Shown here piece by piece: positions 19,347-27,641 of a stretch of DNA of 64,000 nucleotides (positions are counted from its first letter, which is position 1; every line of letters starts with the position of its first letter). The notes below the pieces were generated by a model that saw only the letters and a list, made by a program, of their open reading frames with translations, had not been told where the DNA came from and did no database searches. Source of the stretch: Paenibacillus graminis (GTDB lineage: Bacteria; Bacillota; Bacilli; Paenibacillales; Paenibacillaceae); contig NZ_CP009287.1 in assembly GCF_000758705.1 (NCBI RefSeq), positions 3,782,001 through 3,846,000 on the forward strand, written 5' to 3'. Both the position numbers and the translations under genes were made by a program.

Positions 19347-19448
19347 ATGATCCAGCACGATATCATTATGGTAAAGAAACCAGGGTGCAGGACACCAAGG
19401 TCCCTTCCATCATCTGGCGGAATCCTTGGGACTGCCGCTTGCGGTTAA
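19347..19448 (+). CDS. Doubtful 33-residue ORF with a strong ribosome binding site
   Basis: The ATG at 19347 follows AGGAGGTGA at ideal spacing and is open for 33 codons (it starts MIQHDIIMVKKPGC). Composition is not distinctive, and it could equally be the start of a decayed gene. It is listed because the ribosome binding site is among the best in the window. Otherwise the 450-base stretch from 19133 to 19583 holds only the hairpin at 19193 and unremarkable sequence. Confidence 0.25.
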   Translation: MIQHDIIMVKKPGCRTPRSLPSSGGILGTAACG

Positions 19449-19583
19449 GCTTACCCACTGGATGAACTACATAGAGCAGCCGATATAATGAAAAGACAAC
19501 AAATTAACGCATCTCCGGTTGGAAAATATTATATAATACACTGGAGCAAGGGTTAACACAAATTTTTTAAAAGGAGCTATTAC

Positions 19584-19937
19584 ATGAGTTATCAACCGCC
19601 ACCATTCGGAAATCAGGAGTACTACACACCACCACCTCCGCCCGCCAAAACGAACGGCAAGTCCATTGCCGCTCTGGTGCTTGGGATTTTATCGGTAGTG
19701 ACCCCTTATATTGGCCTGCTATTCGGAATTATTGCCATCATCCTCTCTGCGATTTCGCTCAAAGAGATCCGTACCCGTTATGAGCAAGGCAAAGGCATGG
19801 CTATTGCCGGGCTGGTCTGCGGGATTGTAGGCACTATTATTTATGCGGTTATTATTGCACTTATCATCATCGCAGTAATTTTCTTGAACGACTACGACGG
19901 AGGTTTTAATGCCTTCAACAGCTTCAACAACATCTAG
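19584..19937 (+). CDS. DUF4190 domain membrane protein
   Basis: A 117-residue protein. It has a Pro/Tyr-rich cytoplasmic N terminus (YQPPPFGNQEYYTPPPPP), then the DUF4190 pair of transmembrane helices (about residues 27-55 and 70-100). The conserved glycine-rich starts are SIAALVLGILS and GMAIAGLVCGIVG, and a short acidic Asn/Phe-rich tail follows. The function of DUF4190 proteins is unknown. The ATG follows AAAAGGAG. Monocistronic with a strong terminator. Confidence 0.85.
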   Translation: MSYQPPPFGNQEYYTPPPPPAKTNGKSIAALVLGILSVVTPYIGLLFGIIAIILSAISLKEIRTRYEQGKGMAIAGLVCGIVGTIIYAVIIALIIIAVIFLNDYDGGFNAFNSFNNI

Positions 19938-19953
19938 TAATTCTTATCTTTTC

Positions 19954-20005
19954 AAAAAGGGAAGCAGAAACCGGTTTCGATACCGGCAGCTGCTTCCTTT
20001 TTTTT
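19954..20005. terminator. Bidirectional intrinsic terminator
   Basis: GGGAAGCAG and CTGCTTCC, with an inner CCGGT/ACCGG stem, are flanked by A5 and T8 runs. It ends the DUF4190 gene on the plus strand and the YesN-like gene on the minus strand. Confidence 0.85.
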
Positions 20006-20023
20006 GATATGTCCCCTGGGATA

Positions 20024-21232
20024 TTATTGCGGCGGTGTTCCTTTGCTCAGCAGAATATTGATATTCTGCTGCTGGCGGTATTCGGTGGGTGTTAACTGGT
20101 ATCGCTTGCGGAACATCTGGGTGAAATGCTTCATGTCCTGATAACCCACCCGCTCAGCGATCTCTGCCAGCTTCAGCCGCGGATTCAGCAGAAGCAGCTT
20201 AGCCTGTTCCAGCCGCAGCGAAGTCACATACTCTTTGTAGCCCTGCCCGGTCTTTTGCTTGAACAGCTGGCTGAAATATGCCGGATTCAGGAACACCACC
20301 GAAGCCATTTTTTCCAGGGACAGGTCTTCATAGAAATGCTCCTTGATATAATGCAGGGCGACATCTATCGCTTTCTCACCGCTTCCCTTCATCGGCTCAA
20401 GCTCCAGCACCTGTGAAGCAGACGCTTCCCTCATCCGCTTGACGACCTGCGGAACTGTGCTGAAATCATAGCTAAGACCAGAATGGATCACTTGAAAAGG
20501 AATTTTTAAATAGTGGGTAAGATGGTCCTTAACCTCACTCTGAAACTGCTGAATCCCGGCATCCTCCCGCAGGGAAATAAGGCCCAGCAGACTCTGCCGG
20601 TCATAGCTGACAACGAATCCGCGCCCGTGCAGCTCAATGAGCTCTGACAGCACATTCTCGACAATAAAATGCTCCAGCCGGATGCTCCTGTCCTCCGCAT
20701 CCAGCTGAACCATCACCATATAGAAATGCTTATAATCTTCAATGAAAGGCTCAATATCCAGATTGCCGATATCCAGCCCTGAAGCCAGACGCTGAAATAC
20801 GCCTTCCCGCAAAAACCGCAGACTGGCCTTCAATCTCTCCCCCTGCTTGGACATATCGTTGTCCTGCTCAATTTCAGCAGTCAGATTATTGATCAATTCC
20901 AGCAGCTTATTCTTGCCGATCGGCTTAAGCAGGTAGTCCCTTGCCCCGAGACGTACCGCTTCCTGGGCATAGGAGAATTCACTATGCGCCGAGATTACAA
21001 CCCATTTCACATAAGGATACCGGCGCTTGGATATCTTCATGAATTCAAGGCCGCTCATCCCCGGCATCAGAATATCGGTCAGAACGATGTGAATCCGCTG
21101 CTCTTCCATAATTCTGACCGCTTCTTCGGCTTTGGCCGCCACAAAAACCTGATGATCCGGACTGATCTGTCCGATAGTACGTCTGATGCCTTCGCGTATT
21201 ACCCGTTCGTCATCGGCTACGAGAATATTCAC
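20024..21232 (-). CDS. YesN-type response regulator with AraC DNA-binding domain
   Basis: A 402-residue regulator with an N-terminal receiver (phosphoacceptor D53 in VLTDILMPGMSG), a central region of about 150 residues and a C-terminal AraC helix-turn-helix pair (about residues 290-390, with LAEIAERVGYQDMKHFTQMF). Proteins of this layout activate adjacent sugar import operons. The GTG start overlaps the stop of the kinase gene by 4 bases and follows GGAAGGAG. It is last in a five-gene minus-strand cluster of binding protein, two permeases, kinase and regulator. Confidence 0.94.
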   Translation of the reverse strand: MNILVADDERVIREGIRRTIGQISPDHQVFVAAKAEEAVRIMEEQRIHIVLTDILMPGMSGLEFMKISKRRYPYVKWVVISAHSEFSYAQEAVRLGARDYLLKPIGKNKLLELINNLTAEIEQDNDMSKQGERLKASLRFLREGVFQRLASGLDIGNLDIEPFIEDYKHFYMVMVQLDAEDRSIRLEHFIVENVLSELIELHGRGFVVSYDRQSLLGLISLREDAGIQQFQSEVKDHLTHYLKIPFQVIHSGLSYDFSTVPQVVKRMREASASQVLELEPMKGSGEKAIDVALHYIKEHFYEDLSLEKMASVVFLNPAYFSQLFKQKTGQGYKEYVTSLRLEQAKLLLLNPRLKLAEIAERVGYQDMKHFTQMFRKRYQLTPTEYRQQQNINILLSKGTPPQ

Positions 21233-22995
21233 GTAAATGTATCTCCTTCCAACCTAATCGGCAGCACAATGGCCACCTGCGTCCCTTCTCCGGGATAGCT
21301 CTGGATTTGCAGGCCGTATTCCTCTCCGAACATATGCTGCAGGCGGCGGTGCAGATTTTGCAAGCCTATGCCGCCTTTGCCGCCCTCTTTGGGGCTGTCT
21401 CCGCTTAGTGAATGAAGCAGCCGCTCGAGCTGTCCGGCGGTCATCCCTTCTCCATTGTCCTCCACAATCAATTTGAGAATGGAATCCTCTTCGTGGGTGT
21501 ACACCTTCAGTATACCTTGGCGGCTAAGGGATTCGAGCCCATGCTTGACGGCGTTCTCAATAACGGGCTGAACGGTCATCTTCGGTACGCGGATATTCAG
21601 CCAGCGCTCGTCGATATCCATGACGATCTTCAGCCTTCCTTCCAGGCGGATGGAAATGATCTTCAGATAATGCCCGATCTGCTCGAGCTCTTCACGCAGC
21701 GTAACCTCTGCGGCATCTTCCCACTGGCTGCTGTAGCGGAACATGGACGACAGGGAGAGCACCAGCTCGCCTAACTGCTCATTCCCCTCCTCATCCAGCA
21801 TCCAATAGATCATATCCAGCGTGTTGTAGAGGAAATGAGGATTGACCTGGGACTGCAGGGCGTGCAGTTCGGCATTTTTTTCACTGACGGAGGAAAGCTT
21901 CACGCGTTCGATCAATTCCTCAATCCGCCGGACCATCCGGTTAAAAGACGCTACAAGGATATTGATCTCCTGATAGGACGACACATTGACCATTCCCCGG
22001 AAGTTTCCAATCTCCACCTGCCTCATTTCACGGATCAGCTTCTTCAGCGGCGAGGAAATCGTCTTGGAAACCATGGAAGCGATTAACGTAGAAACAATGA
22101 TCAGAATCGAGATCACGATTAGCAGATAGCGCTTCATCTCGTTCAATTCCACATTGAGATCCTTATCCGGTGTAATGCTCATAACCCACCATCCTGAAAA
22201 GGACAGCTTCGAGGCCACCACCAGACGGCCCGCTTCCTGCCGGACAATCTGATTCTGGAAATTCTTCAAGGAAGGCAAGGTTTCCAGCACAGGCGCCGGG
22301 TCCGTTGCCGAAGTCACAAACCGACCATCCTCCGACATTAGATACACCTGGCTGTTCGCACCCAGCTTGAGGTTCTCCAGAGCGTCCAGCACAGGCTGGG
22401 GGTTCGTTTCGTAAAGAACAATGCCGATCGGCTTGTGCTCATTCAGATCATAGATCTGCCGGCCAAAAGCAAACACCGGGCTATCCTCCACCTGGTCGAT
22501 CAGAGAATGTTTATATACGCCGAGCCAAACCATTTTTCCGGATGAGGCCTGAAGCTGCTTGTACCAGTCCTGGCTGCGGTATTTGGGGTCGACCACATTC
22601 ATATAATTCCCGTAATTATAGATTTTGCCCTTATCTGTAATCACATGAATACCTACCAGGTCGTCCCGTGAGTAAAAAATCGAACCGATAATGTTGGTAA
22701 TGGTCTGCTCGTTGATGTAGGCGACCGCCGGTTCATCCGTTGTTTCATTAATCAAGCGAATCATCTCGAAGTTGTTGCTGAGTGATTTGGACAATGCGTC
22801 ATACCCTTTGTAGAGCAGGCTGAACAGCCCGGCCGTCTGGGAGACATTTTTTTGCGACAAATCACTGATCTTCTCATGCAGCTGCACAGTAGTCCGGTTA
22901 TAGTACAGCAAGCTGACAATAAGCAGAATACTGGACATGCAAAAAAGAAACAGCAAGAACAACCGATGATGGATGGAATGAAAGCCGCTCTTCAT
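21229..22995 (-). CDS. YesM-type sensor histidine kinase
   Basis: A 588-residue kinase of the LytS/YesM class. A transmembrane helix at about residues 12-32 is followed by a dCache-like extracellular sensor of roughly 250 residues, a second helix, a HAMP domain, the His_kinase domain (phosphoacceptor H in QSQVNPHFLYNTLDMI) and an ATPase domain (VEDNGEGM, GGIGLQNLHRR). The ATG at 22995 is chosen because AAGGAG lies 8 bases upstream; the longer frame has no ribosome binding site. It should pair with the YesN-like regulator and sense the sugar or a binding-protein complex. Confidence 0.94.
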   Translation of the reverse strand: MKSGFHSIHHRLFLLFLFCMSSILLIVSLLYYNRTTVQLHEKISDLSQKNVSQTAGLFSLLYKGYDALSKSLSNNFEMIRLINETTDEPAVAYINEQTITNIIGSIFYSRDDLVGIHVITDKGKIYNYGNYMNVVDPKYRSQDWYKQLQASSGKMVWLGVYKHSLIDQVEDSPVFAFGRQIYDLNEHKPIGIVLYETNPQPVLDALENLKLGANSQVYLMSEDGRFVTSATDPAPVLETLPSLKNFQNQIVRQEAGRLVVASKLSFSGWWVMSITPDKDLNVELNEMKRYLLIVISILIIVSTLIASMVSKTISSPLKKLIREMRQVEIGNFRGMVNVSSYQEINILVASFNRMVRRIEELIERVKLSSVSEKNAELHALQSQVNPHFLYNTLDMIYWMLDEEGNEQLGELVLSLSSMFRYSSQWEDAAEVTLREELEQIGHYLKIISIRLEGRLKIVMDIDERWLNIRVPKMTVQPVIENAVKHGLESLSRQGILKVYTHEEDSILKLIVEDNGEGMTAGQLERLLHSLSGDSPKEGGKGGIGLQNLHRRLQHMFGEEYGLQIQSYPGEGTQVAIVLPIRLEGDTFT

Positions 22996-23070
22996 TGGAC
23001 TCTCTCCTTTCAACACCCTGTCCTGCCGTTCCTTATTATAAATCCATGATAATTTCATTTGCAATGGCGA

Positions 23071-23895
23071 TTAGCCTTTGACCGCACCTGCTACCATGCC
23101 TTTGGTAATTTTGTTCGACAGGAAGAAGTAGATCAGGATAACCGGCAGTGCGCCCATGACCAGGAATGCCCCGATGTTGCCGTAATTGACTGAATATTGG
23201 CTGACAAAGGTGTATACCCCAAATGGCAGTGTTTTGAGCTTTTCGGATGAAATAAAGGTTGCCGCCAGGATATATTCATTCCAGATGTTGATGAAGGTCA
23301 GGATACATACCGTCATCACCGGCGGGATCGACACCGGCAAAATAATGCTGCGGAAAATCCGGTATACGCTCGCTCCATCGATGAATGCCGATTCCTCTAT
23401 TTCATGCGGGATATCTCTCATGAACCCGGAGAGGATGAACACCGCAATCGGTGTGGAAAAGGCAATATAAGGCAGGATCAGCGATAAATGCGTATTCAGC
23501 ACATGAATGTTTTTGAAAATAATCATCAGCGGCAGCAGTGTCGCCTGCATCGGAATCATCATGCCCATCAGGAAGATGGTCATGACGATGTTGCCGTATT
23601 TCCAGCGGAAACGCGAGATGGCATAAGCCACCATGGAAGCCAGCACAATCACGCAGATCATTGTAACACCGGTAACAAACACACTGTTGGACAAGTATTT
23701 CAGATAGCTGCCGGAAGTATAAGCTTCACTGTAGTTATGCCATTGAAAGGATTTGGGGAAGGAGAAAAAGCTGCCGTCCATTATTTCTTCGTTGGTCTTC
23801 AGTGAATACAGCAGCAGCCAGAGCAAAGGATACAACTGGGTCACTACAGGAATTGCGAAAAGAAGATACACGATTCCTTTTTTGAATTTTCGCAT
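23071..23895 (-). CDS. Carbohydrate ABC transporter permease, MalG type
   Basis: A 274-residue inner-membrane permease with six predicted helices. The EAA coupling motif is EESAFIDGASVYRIFRSIIL, where the cytoplasmic ATPase docks. It is the second permease of the cluster and starts 17 bases downstream of the first permease stop, after AAAAGGAG. The ATPase must be supplied from elsewhere, as is usual for such operons (MsmX-type shared ATPase, from family knowledge). Confidence 0.94.
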   Translation of the reverse strand: MRKFKKGIVYLLFAIPVVTQLYPLLWLLLYSLKTNEEIMDGSFFSFPKSFQWHNYSEAYTSGSYLKYLSNSVFVTGVTMICVIVLASMVAYAISRFRWKYGNIVMTIFLMGMMIPMQATLLPLMIIFKNIHVLNTHLSLILPYIAFSTPIAVFILSGFMRDIPHEIEESAFIDGASVYRIFRSIILPVSIPPVMTVCILTFINIWNEYILAATFISSEKLKTLPFGVYTFVSQYSVNYGNIGAFLVMGALPVILIYFFLSNKITKGMVAGAVKG

Positions 23896-23912
23896 GATCG
23901 CGCACTCCTTTT

Positions 23913-24803
23913 CTAATTGAATTTGCGTTCGATTCTATTGAATAGGGTATTGATGAATCCGGTAAAGACCAGACAGACTATCACCAGGAAGCTGGCAATC
24001 GCACTGCCGTATCCATACTTCAAAGACATAAATGAGCTGTTGTACATATGGGTAGAGATGACATCGGTTGCATGAGCCGGACCGCCGGCGGTCATAACCA
24101 TTACCAGGTCAAAGGCCTGCAGAGAACCGATAAACGCCAGTACAATCGATATTTTGAAGATCGGGACAATCAGCGGAAGTGTGATGTAGCGGTCCGCTTT
24201 GAATCCGTCTGCCCCGTCGATTTTTGCCGCTTCATAAAGCTCGTCCGGAATATTCTGCACGCCGGTATACTGAATCAGCAGATGGTAGCCGAAGAACTGC
24301 CACAAGGAGACGAAATATAGCGCAAACATGGCAATTTTGGGCTCGGTAAGCCAGTTATGTGTCCAGCTGTCCAGTCCCAGTGAGATCAGAACGCCGTTGA
24401 GCATGCCGCCCATAGACGCCGGGTTGTAGACCGTTTTCCACAGCTGTCCAATAATGACGACAGACAGAATGACCGGTGTGAAGTAGATCGAAACCAGTGT
24501 GTTTCCTCTTCTGACATAACGGTTAAGCAGAATAGCCATCCCCAGGCAAAGGGGAATTTCCAGCATAGATGCTACAGCGTAGAGCAAGGTTCTTCTTACC
24601 GACGGCCAGAACACTGGGTCATTGAAGAACATATCTTTGAAATTGCCGAATCCGACAAACTGGGCAGTCGTAAGGCCGTCCCATTTCAATAAGCCGGTAT
24701 ACAGTGAAACCAGTATGGGGATAAACACAAGGCACACATACAAGAGCAGACATGGCAATACGAAGACGGCTATTGTGCGTGCTGGCACCTTAAGTACTTT
24801 CAT
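23913..24803 (-). CDS. Carbohydrate ABC transporter permease, MalF type
   Basis: A 296-residue permease with six helices. The EAA motif is DELYEAAKIDGADGFKADRY, with the conserved glycine at the ATPase contact. It forms a heterodimer with the MalG-type permease encoded next. It is preceded by AGGAGG and by a hairpin region after the binding-protein gene. Substrate type (oligosaccharide or other sugar) cannot be read from the sequence. Confidence 0.94.
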   Translation of the reverse strand: MKVLKVPARTIAVFVLPCLLLYVCLVFIPILVSLYTGLLKWDGLTTAQFVGFGNFKDMFFNDPVFWPSVRRTLLYAVASMLEIPLCLGMAILLNRYVRRGNTLVSIYFTPVILSVVIIGQLWKTVYNPASMGGMLNGVLISLGLDSWTHNWLTEPKIAMFALYFVSLWQFFGYHLLIQYTGVQNIPDELYEAAKIDGADGFKADRYITLPLIVPIFKISIVLAFIGSLQAFDLVMVMTAGGPAHATDVISTHMYNSSFMSLKYGYGSAIASFLVIVCLVFTGFINTLFNRIERKFN

Positions 24804-24868
24804 CTTTCCCGCCTCCTAAACAAGCAGATTCTTTATCTATAGCCGATGGGATTTCCTGTGATAAATTT

Positions 24869-24903
24869 GGTGCGAAGAAGCCGGGATCAGCTTGCTTCGC
24901 ACC
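24869..24903 (-). other. Hairpin between binding-protein and permease genes
   Basis: A 9-bp perfect stem, GGTGCGAAG/CTTCGCACC, with a 17-base loop lies between the two genes. No T run follows on the minus strand, so it is more likely an mRNA-stabilising or processing hairpin that favours binding-protein expression than a terminator. The function is inference. Confidence 0.5.
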
Positions 24904-24926
24904 GAGGTTGAACGATTTTTGCCTGC

Positions 24927-26297
24927 TTATTTATTCGCTTCAAAAGCGGTTTGATGTTCTTTGGCTACTGCAGCGGAATCCATTTTCTGCACGAACAGGT
25001 TCTGGATACTGCTGAGGTGCACCTGGGAGGTAGCAGGGTTCATCGTGTTGTCGAATGAAAGGTCGCCGCCCTTCACCTGGTTGAACAGGCCCGCGATGGT
25101 AATCGCCAGATCGGAGTACCCGGCTGCTTTGAGGTCGCCGTCTACTTTTTGACCCAGACCAACAGCGTTTTTCAATTCAAATTGTTTCTTAGGCAGGTTG
25201 CTGGCGAAGAAGTTGAGGAAATCTTTGGTTTCCTGCAGATGCTCGCTGTTAGCGGACACTGCGAATGCGCTGCCTGGTGCCAGCATGAATTCGTTAGGGT
25301 CACCTTTGCCGTTTACAGTAGGGAATTGGAAAGCTCCTACTTTGCCGGCTACGGAAGAAGCATCAACTGCTCCTGTTTCCCATGAACCGATGACCCACAT
25401 TGCCGCTTTACCGGATTTGAAGATGTTCCCGCCGGCATTGGCGTCGATGGAGGTTGCGCCATCTGGGAATGCGCCCGCTTGAACCAGCTGCTGGAAAGCG
25501 TCAACAGCTTCTACGAAAGCAGGATCTTCAAAAGTTTTCTTACCGTCCATAACGTCCTGCAGGAAGCCGGGGCCGCCGTTGGTGCGGAGCAGAATGTTCA
25601 TGAACAGGAAAGAGCCGGTCCAGGAATCTTTTTCACCGATTGCCAGTGGCGTAATGCCTTTGTCTTTGAGGATCTTCACATCTTTAAGCATTTCTTCAAA
25701 GGTGGTTGGTGTATTGGCGATTCCTGCCTGAGCGAACAAATCTTTGTTGTAGTACACCACTTCGATATTGTTGCCGTCCGGCAGCGCGTATACATTGCCG
25801 TCAAAGCTGTAGTAATCCAGCAGTCCCGTTTGGTAGGTGTCTTTCAGTCCGTTCTTGTCCAGCATGTCGTTCAGTGGAGCGAATAATCCGGCATCTACAA
25901 ACGGTTTCATTTGTGCAGCCGGGTTCACGATGGTAATGTCCGGGACCTCTTTGGAAGCCGCCTGGGTTTTGAGCTTCACTTTTTGCTGGTCGGTGTTAAG
26001 CGTATCCAGTTCAATCTTGACATTCGGATGCTCTTTCTCGTACTGCTCACTCAGCTCATGTACCATTTTGTAGGACGGTGTCGTAGGATCGGGATAGATG
26101 TTCTGGAAGGTGATGGTTACCTTCTTGTCACTCTTCGTTGTGTTCGTTGCTGTACCGCTGTTGGTTTTGTCAGGTGCTGCACTTGACGCTGCGTTATTCT
26201 TGCTGTTGTCGTTAGAGTTGCCGCATGCCGCAACGCTTAATGCCATTGCAGCTGTGAGTGCGACGGTGAATGTTGTCTTCATTTTTCTGTTGACCAT
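24927..26297 (-). CDS. Extracellular sugar-binding lipoprotein of an ABC importer
   Basis: A 456-residue family 1 solute-binding protein. The signal peptide ends in a lipobox (LSVAAC) and is followed by an Asn/Ser/Thr linker of about 35 residues. The mature domain shows typical features such as GNIYALP-like FDGNVYALPDGN, YYNKDLFAQAGI and the GKAAMWVIGSWE segment. It delivers sugars to the two permeases downstream. The ATG follows AGGGGGC. A catabolite-repression-like site lies 43-58 bases upstream of the start codon. Confidence 0.95.
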   Translation of the reverse strand: MVNRKMKTTFTVALTAAMALSVAACGNSNDNSKNNAASSAAPDKTNSGTATNTTKSDKKVTITFQNIYPDPTTPSYKMVHELSEQYEKEHPNVKIELDTLNTDQQKVKLKTQAASKEVPDITIVNPAAQMKPFVDAGLFAPLNDMLDKNGLKDTYQTGLLDYYSFDGNVYALPDGNNIEVVYYNKDLFAQAGIANTPTTFEEMLKDVKILKDKGITPLAIGEKDSWTGSFLFMNILLRTNGGPGFLQDVMDGKKTFEDPAFVEAVDAFQQLVQAGAFPDGATSIDANAGGNIFKSGKAAMWVIGSWETGAVDASSVAGKVGAFQFPTVNGKGDPNEFMLAPGSAFAVSANSEHLQETKDFLNFFASNLPKKQFELKNAVGLGQKVDGDLKAAGYSDLAITIAGLFNQVKGGDLSFDNTMNPATSQVHLSSIQNLFVQKMDSAAVAKEHQTAFEANK

Positions 26298-26339
26298 GAA
26301 TCAATGCCCCCTGTGTTCGTGATAGGTTTATTATCTTCT

Positions 26340-26355
26340 GATTAAGCGCTTCCAA
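26340..26355 (-). promoter_or_regulatory. Candidate CcpA cre site
   Basis: The minus strand reads TTGGAAGCGCTTAATC. It matches the consensus WTGNAANCGNWWNCAW at all but two defined positions near the 3' side. The position just upstream of the sugar-binding protein gene suits catabolite repression. CcpA binding is inferred. Confidence 0.45.
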
Positions 26356-26457
26356 CAAGGTGCGAACTACAGAAATAAGGTTTGTTTTTTCTAGGAGTAT
26401 AGCGGAGTATAGAATGAAAAAAGCAGGCGGGTGAATTATACATGGGGCTGGGGATGG

Positions 26458-26520
26458 CCGGAATGCAGCTTGCGTTGCCCCGGATGCAGCTTGCGATACA
26501 CCGGATGCAGAGCTTGCGAA
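26458..26520. repeat. Three 21-base tandem repeats
   Basis: Three adjacent units begin CCGGATGCAGCTTGCG or a one- to two-base variant, at 26458, 26480 and 26501. A decayed fourth unit may begin near 26535 (CCCGGAATG). Confidence 0.65.
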
Positions 26521-26584
26521 GGGCTTAACGTTGCCCGGAATGTTCTATGCTGCGCGAAATGATTCTCGTTTCCCTGCATGCGGA

Positions 26585-26765
26585 GAGGAGACCCCTTATT
26601 AGGGCGGTTCAGGTGATTTCCCAGGGTCCAACGGACTCAGCTACCTTTATTTGACCGTCTCCCCTCATTTCGGGTTCAAAAAAACAATATAACGGCTCCT
26701 GAGTCCGAAACATCTGCATAAGGTCCTTTTTTCTTAAAATAACGCCTCCTCAGTCCGCATAAGTA
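26585..26765. repeat. Dispersed CGGACTSAGGAG repeat family, both orientations
   Basis: Four related elements are visible. The plus-strand copies are GAGGAGACCCCTTATT near 26586 and CGGACTCAGCTACCTTTATT at 26632. The inverted copies are at 26689-26709 and 26739-26755, whose minus strand reads CGGACTCAGGAGCCGTTAT and CGGACTGAGGAGGCGTTAT. The shared core is CGGACTSAGGAGNCGTTAT. Similar elements occur between genes in Paenibacillus to my recollection, which needs a genome search to confirm. Confidence 0.55.
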
Positions 26766-26798
26766 TTGCTGCAGATGGGTCGATTGCACTTGCAACAA

Positions 26799-26955
26799 GT
26801 ATGCTGAATGCTCCTCACAAGGTGATGCTGAATGCTCCATCAGGTAGTGCAAATGCTCCTCACCAGTTAGTGCTGAAGGCTCGTATCAGGTGATGCTAGT
26901 TGGCATGAAATCTCCTCACAAGGTGGACATGAATGCTCTTGCACCAGATGCAGCA
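26799..26955. repeat. Degenerate tandem array, unit about 24 bases
   Basis: Five to six imperfect copies of a unit close to ATGCTGAATGCTCCTCACAA plus GGTG follow each other. The first two are nearly identical, and later ones drift and lose the phase. The 24-base period keeps a frame open for about 30 codons, with an eight-residue repeat starting MLNAPHKV. No ribosome binding site precedes it, so it is treated as non-coding. Confidence 0.6.
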
Positions 26956-27152
26956 TCGAGTTATCCGCATTTTGGGCTATTTTGAAGCAAGGTATAATCC
27001 CTTAAATTTAACAATCATATGGGATAAGCTTCGCTTCCCCAAAACATACTTGAAAAAAACACGGCCGCGCCGTCCTTACCAAACAACGTAGCCATATTGG
27101 ATTTCAGTTTTGCGTTGCCTGGAGAACCCATTGTCAACCCTTCCGTCATTCC

Positions 27153-27336
27153 AAGTGGAAAAAGGGTAACTATTTTGCTCATGCACCCTATTCTCCGCAG
27201 GTGAAGTGGAAAAAGGGCAACTAATTCAGCTCATTTCGGCCCTGAAGAGGAAATATGGCCTAATTAAGTTTCCTTTTTCCACTTTAATCTCACAATTGCT
27301 GATTTTGGGGCGAAATAAGTTCACTTTTTCCAACTA
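27153..27336. repeat. Nested inverted repeat of the AAGTGGAAAAAGGG family
   Basis: Two direct copies, AAGTGGAAAAAGGG-T/C-AACTA (27153 and 27204), face two inverted copies (27264-27285 and 27307-27336), whose minus strand reads AAAGTGGAAAAAGGAAACTT and GTTGGAAAAAGTGAACTTA. The arrangement could fold into a long imperfect hairpin. Sub-motifs GCTCATTTCGGCCC and its partner GGGGCGAAATAAG extend the symmetry. Confidence 0.6.
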
Positions 27337-27554
27337 GCACTGCTCACCTGCTTCTTCGAATGGCGCTAGTTAGAAAAAAGCTCAAAAAGGCTATCTACTT
27401 TGACTGATTCCACCCTTTTGGGTAATCTGCTGAATTTACTTCTACTTAACTTCTTAACTTCAACTTCATGTACACGCCTTGACGGCCCACACGGCAGGAC
27501 ACCGCGACGCGCCAACCTTCATTACAAAAGGGAAACCATAACCTCCTAAACAGT

Positions 27555-27590
27555 AAAAAAAAAAAAGAACTCCCGGACATCGAGAGTTCC
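27555..27590 (-). terminator. Intrinsic terminator after the helicase operon
   Basis: On the minus strand GGAACTC...GGAGTTC is followed by an uninterrupted run of 12 T residues. It lies about 50 bases downstream of the helicase stop codon. Confidence 0.8.
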
Positions 27591-27641
27591 CGCATTATTG
27601 AATACAGCAAAGACAGGCTTTTTTGTTGTCTCAGCTTGCCT

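Larger units (their letters stand above)
26298..27641. other. Repeat-rich intergenic region without a recognisable gene
   Basis: These 1344 bases contain no open frame with a plausible ribosome binding site and recognisable product. They hold at least four families of short repeats (listed separately), AT-rich spacers and, at the right end, a terminator for the helicase gene. The composition is mixed: the left part is GC-rich with GCAGCTTGCG motifs, and the right part is AT-rich. It may be a landing zone of non-coding repeats between two minus-strand operons. Confidence 0.6.

Noticed and set aside
26799..26890. Tandem array considered as a CRISPR or as a repeat-protein gene
   Set aside because: Units have no unique spacers and drift strongly, so it is not CRISPR. 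The frame has no start signal and ends after about 30 codons.
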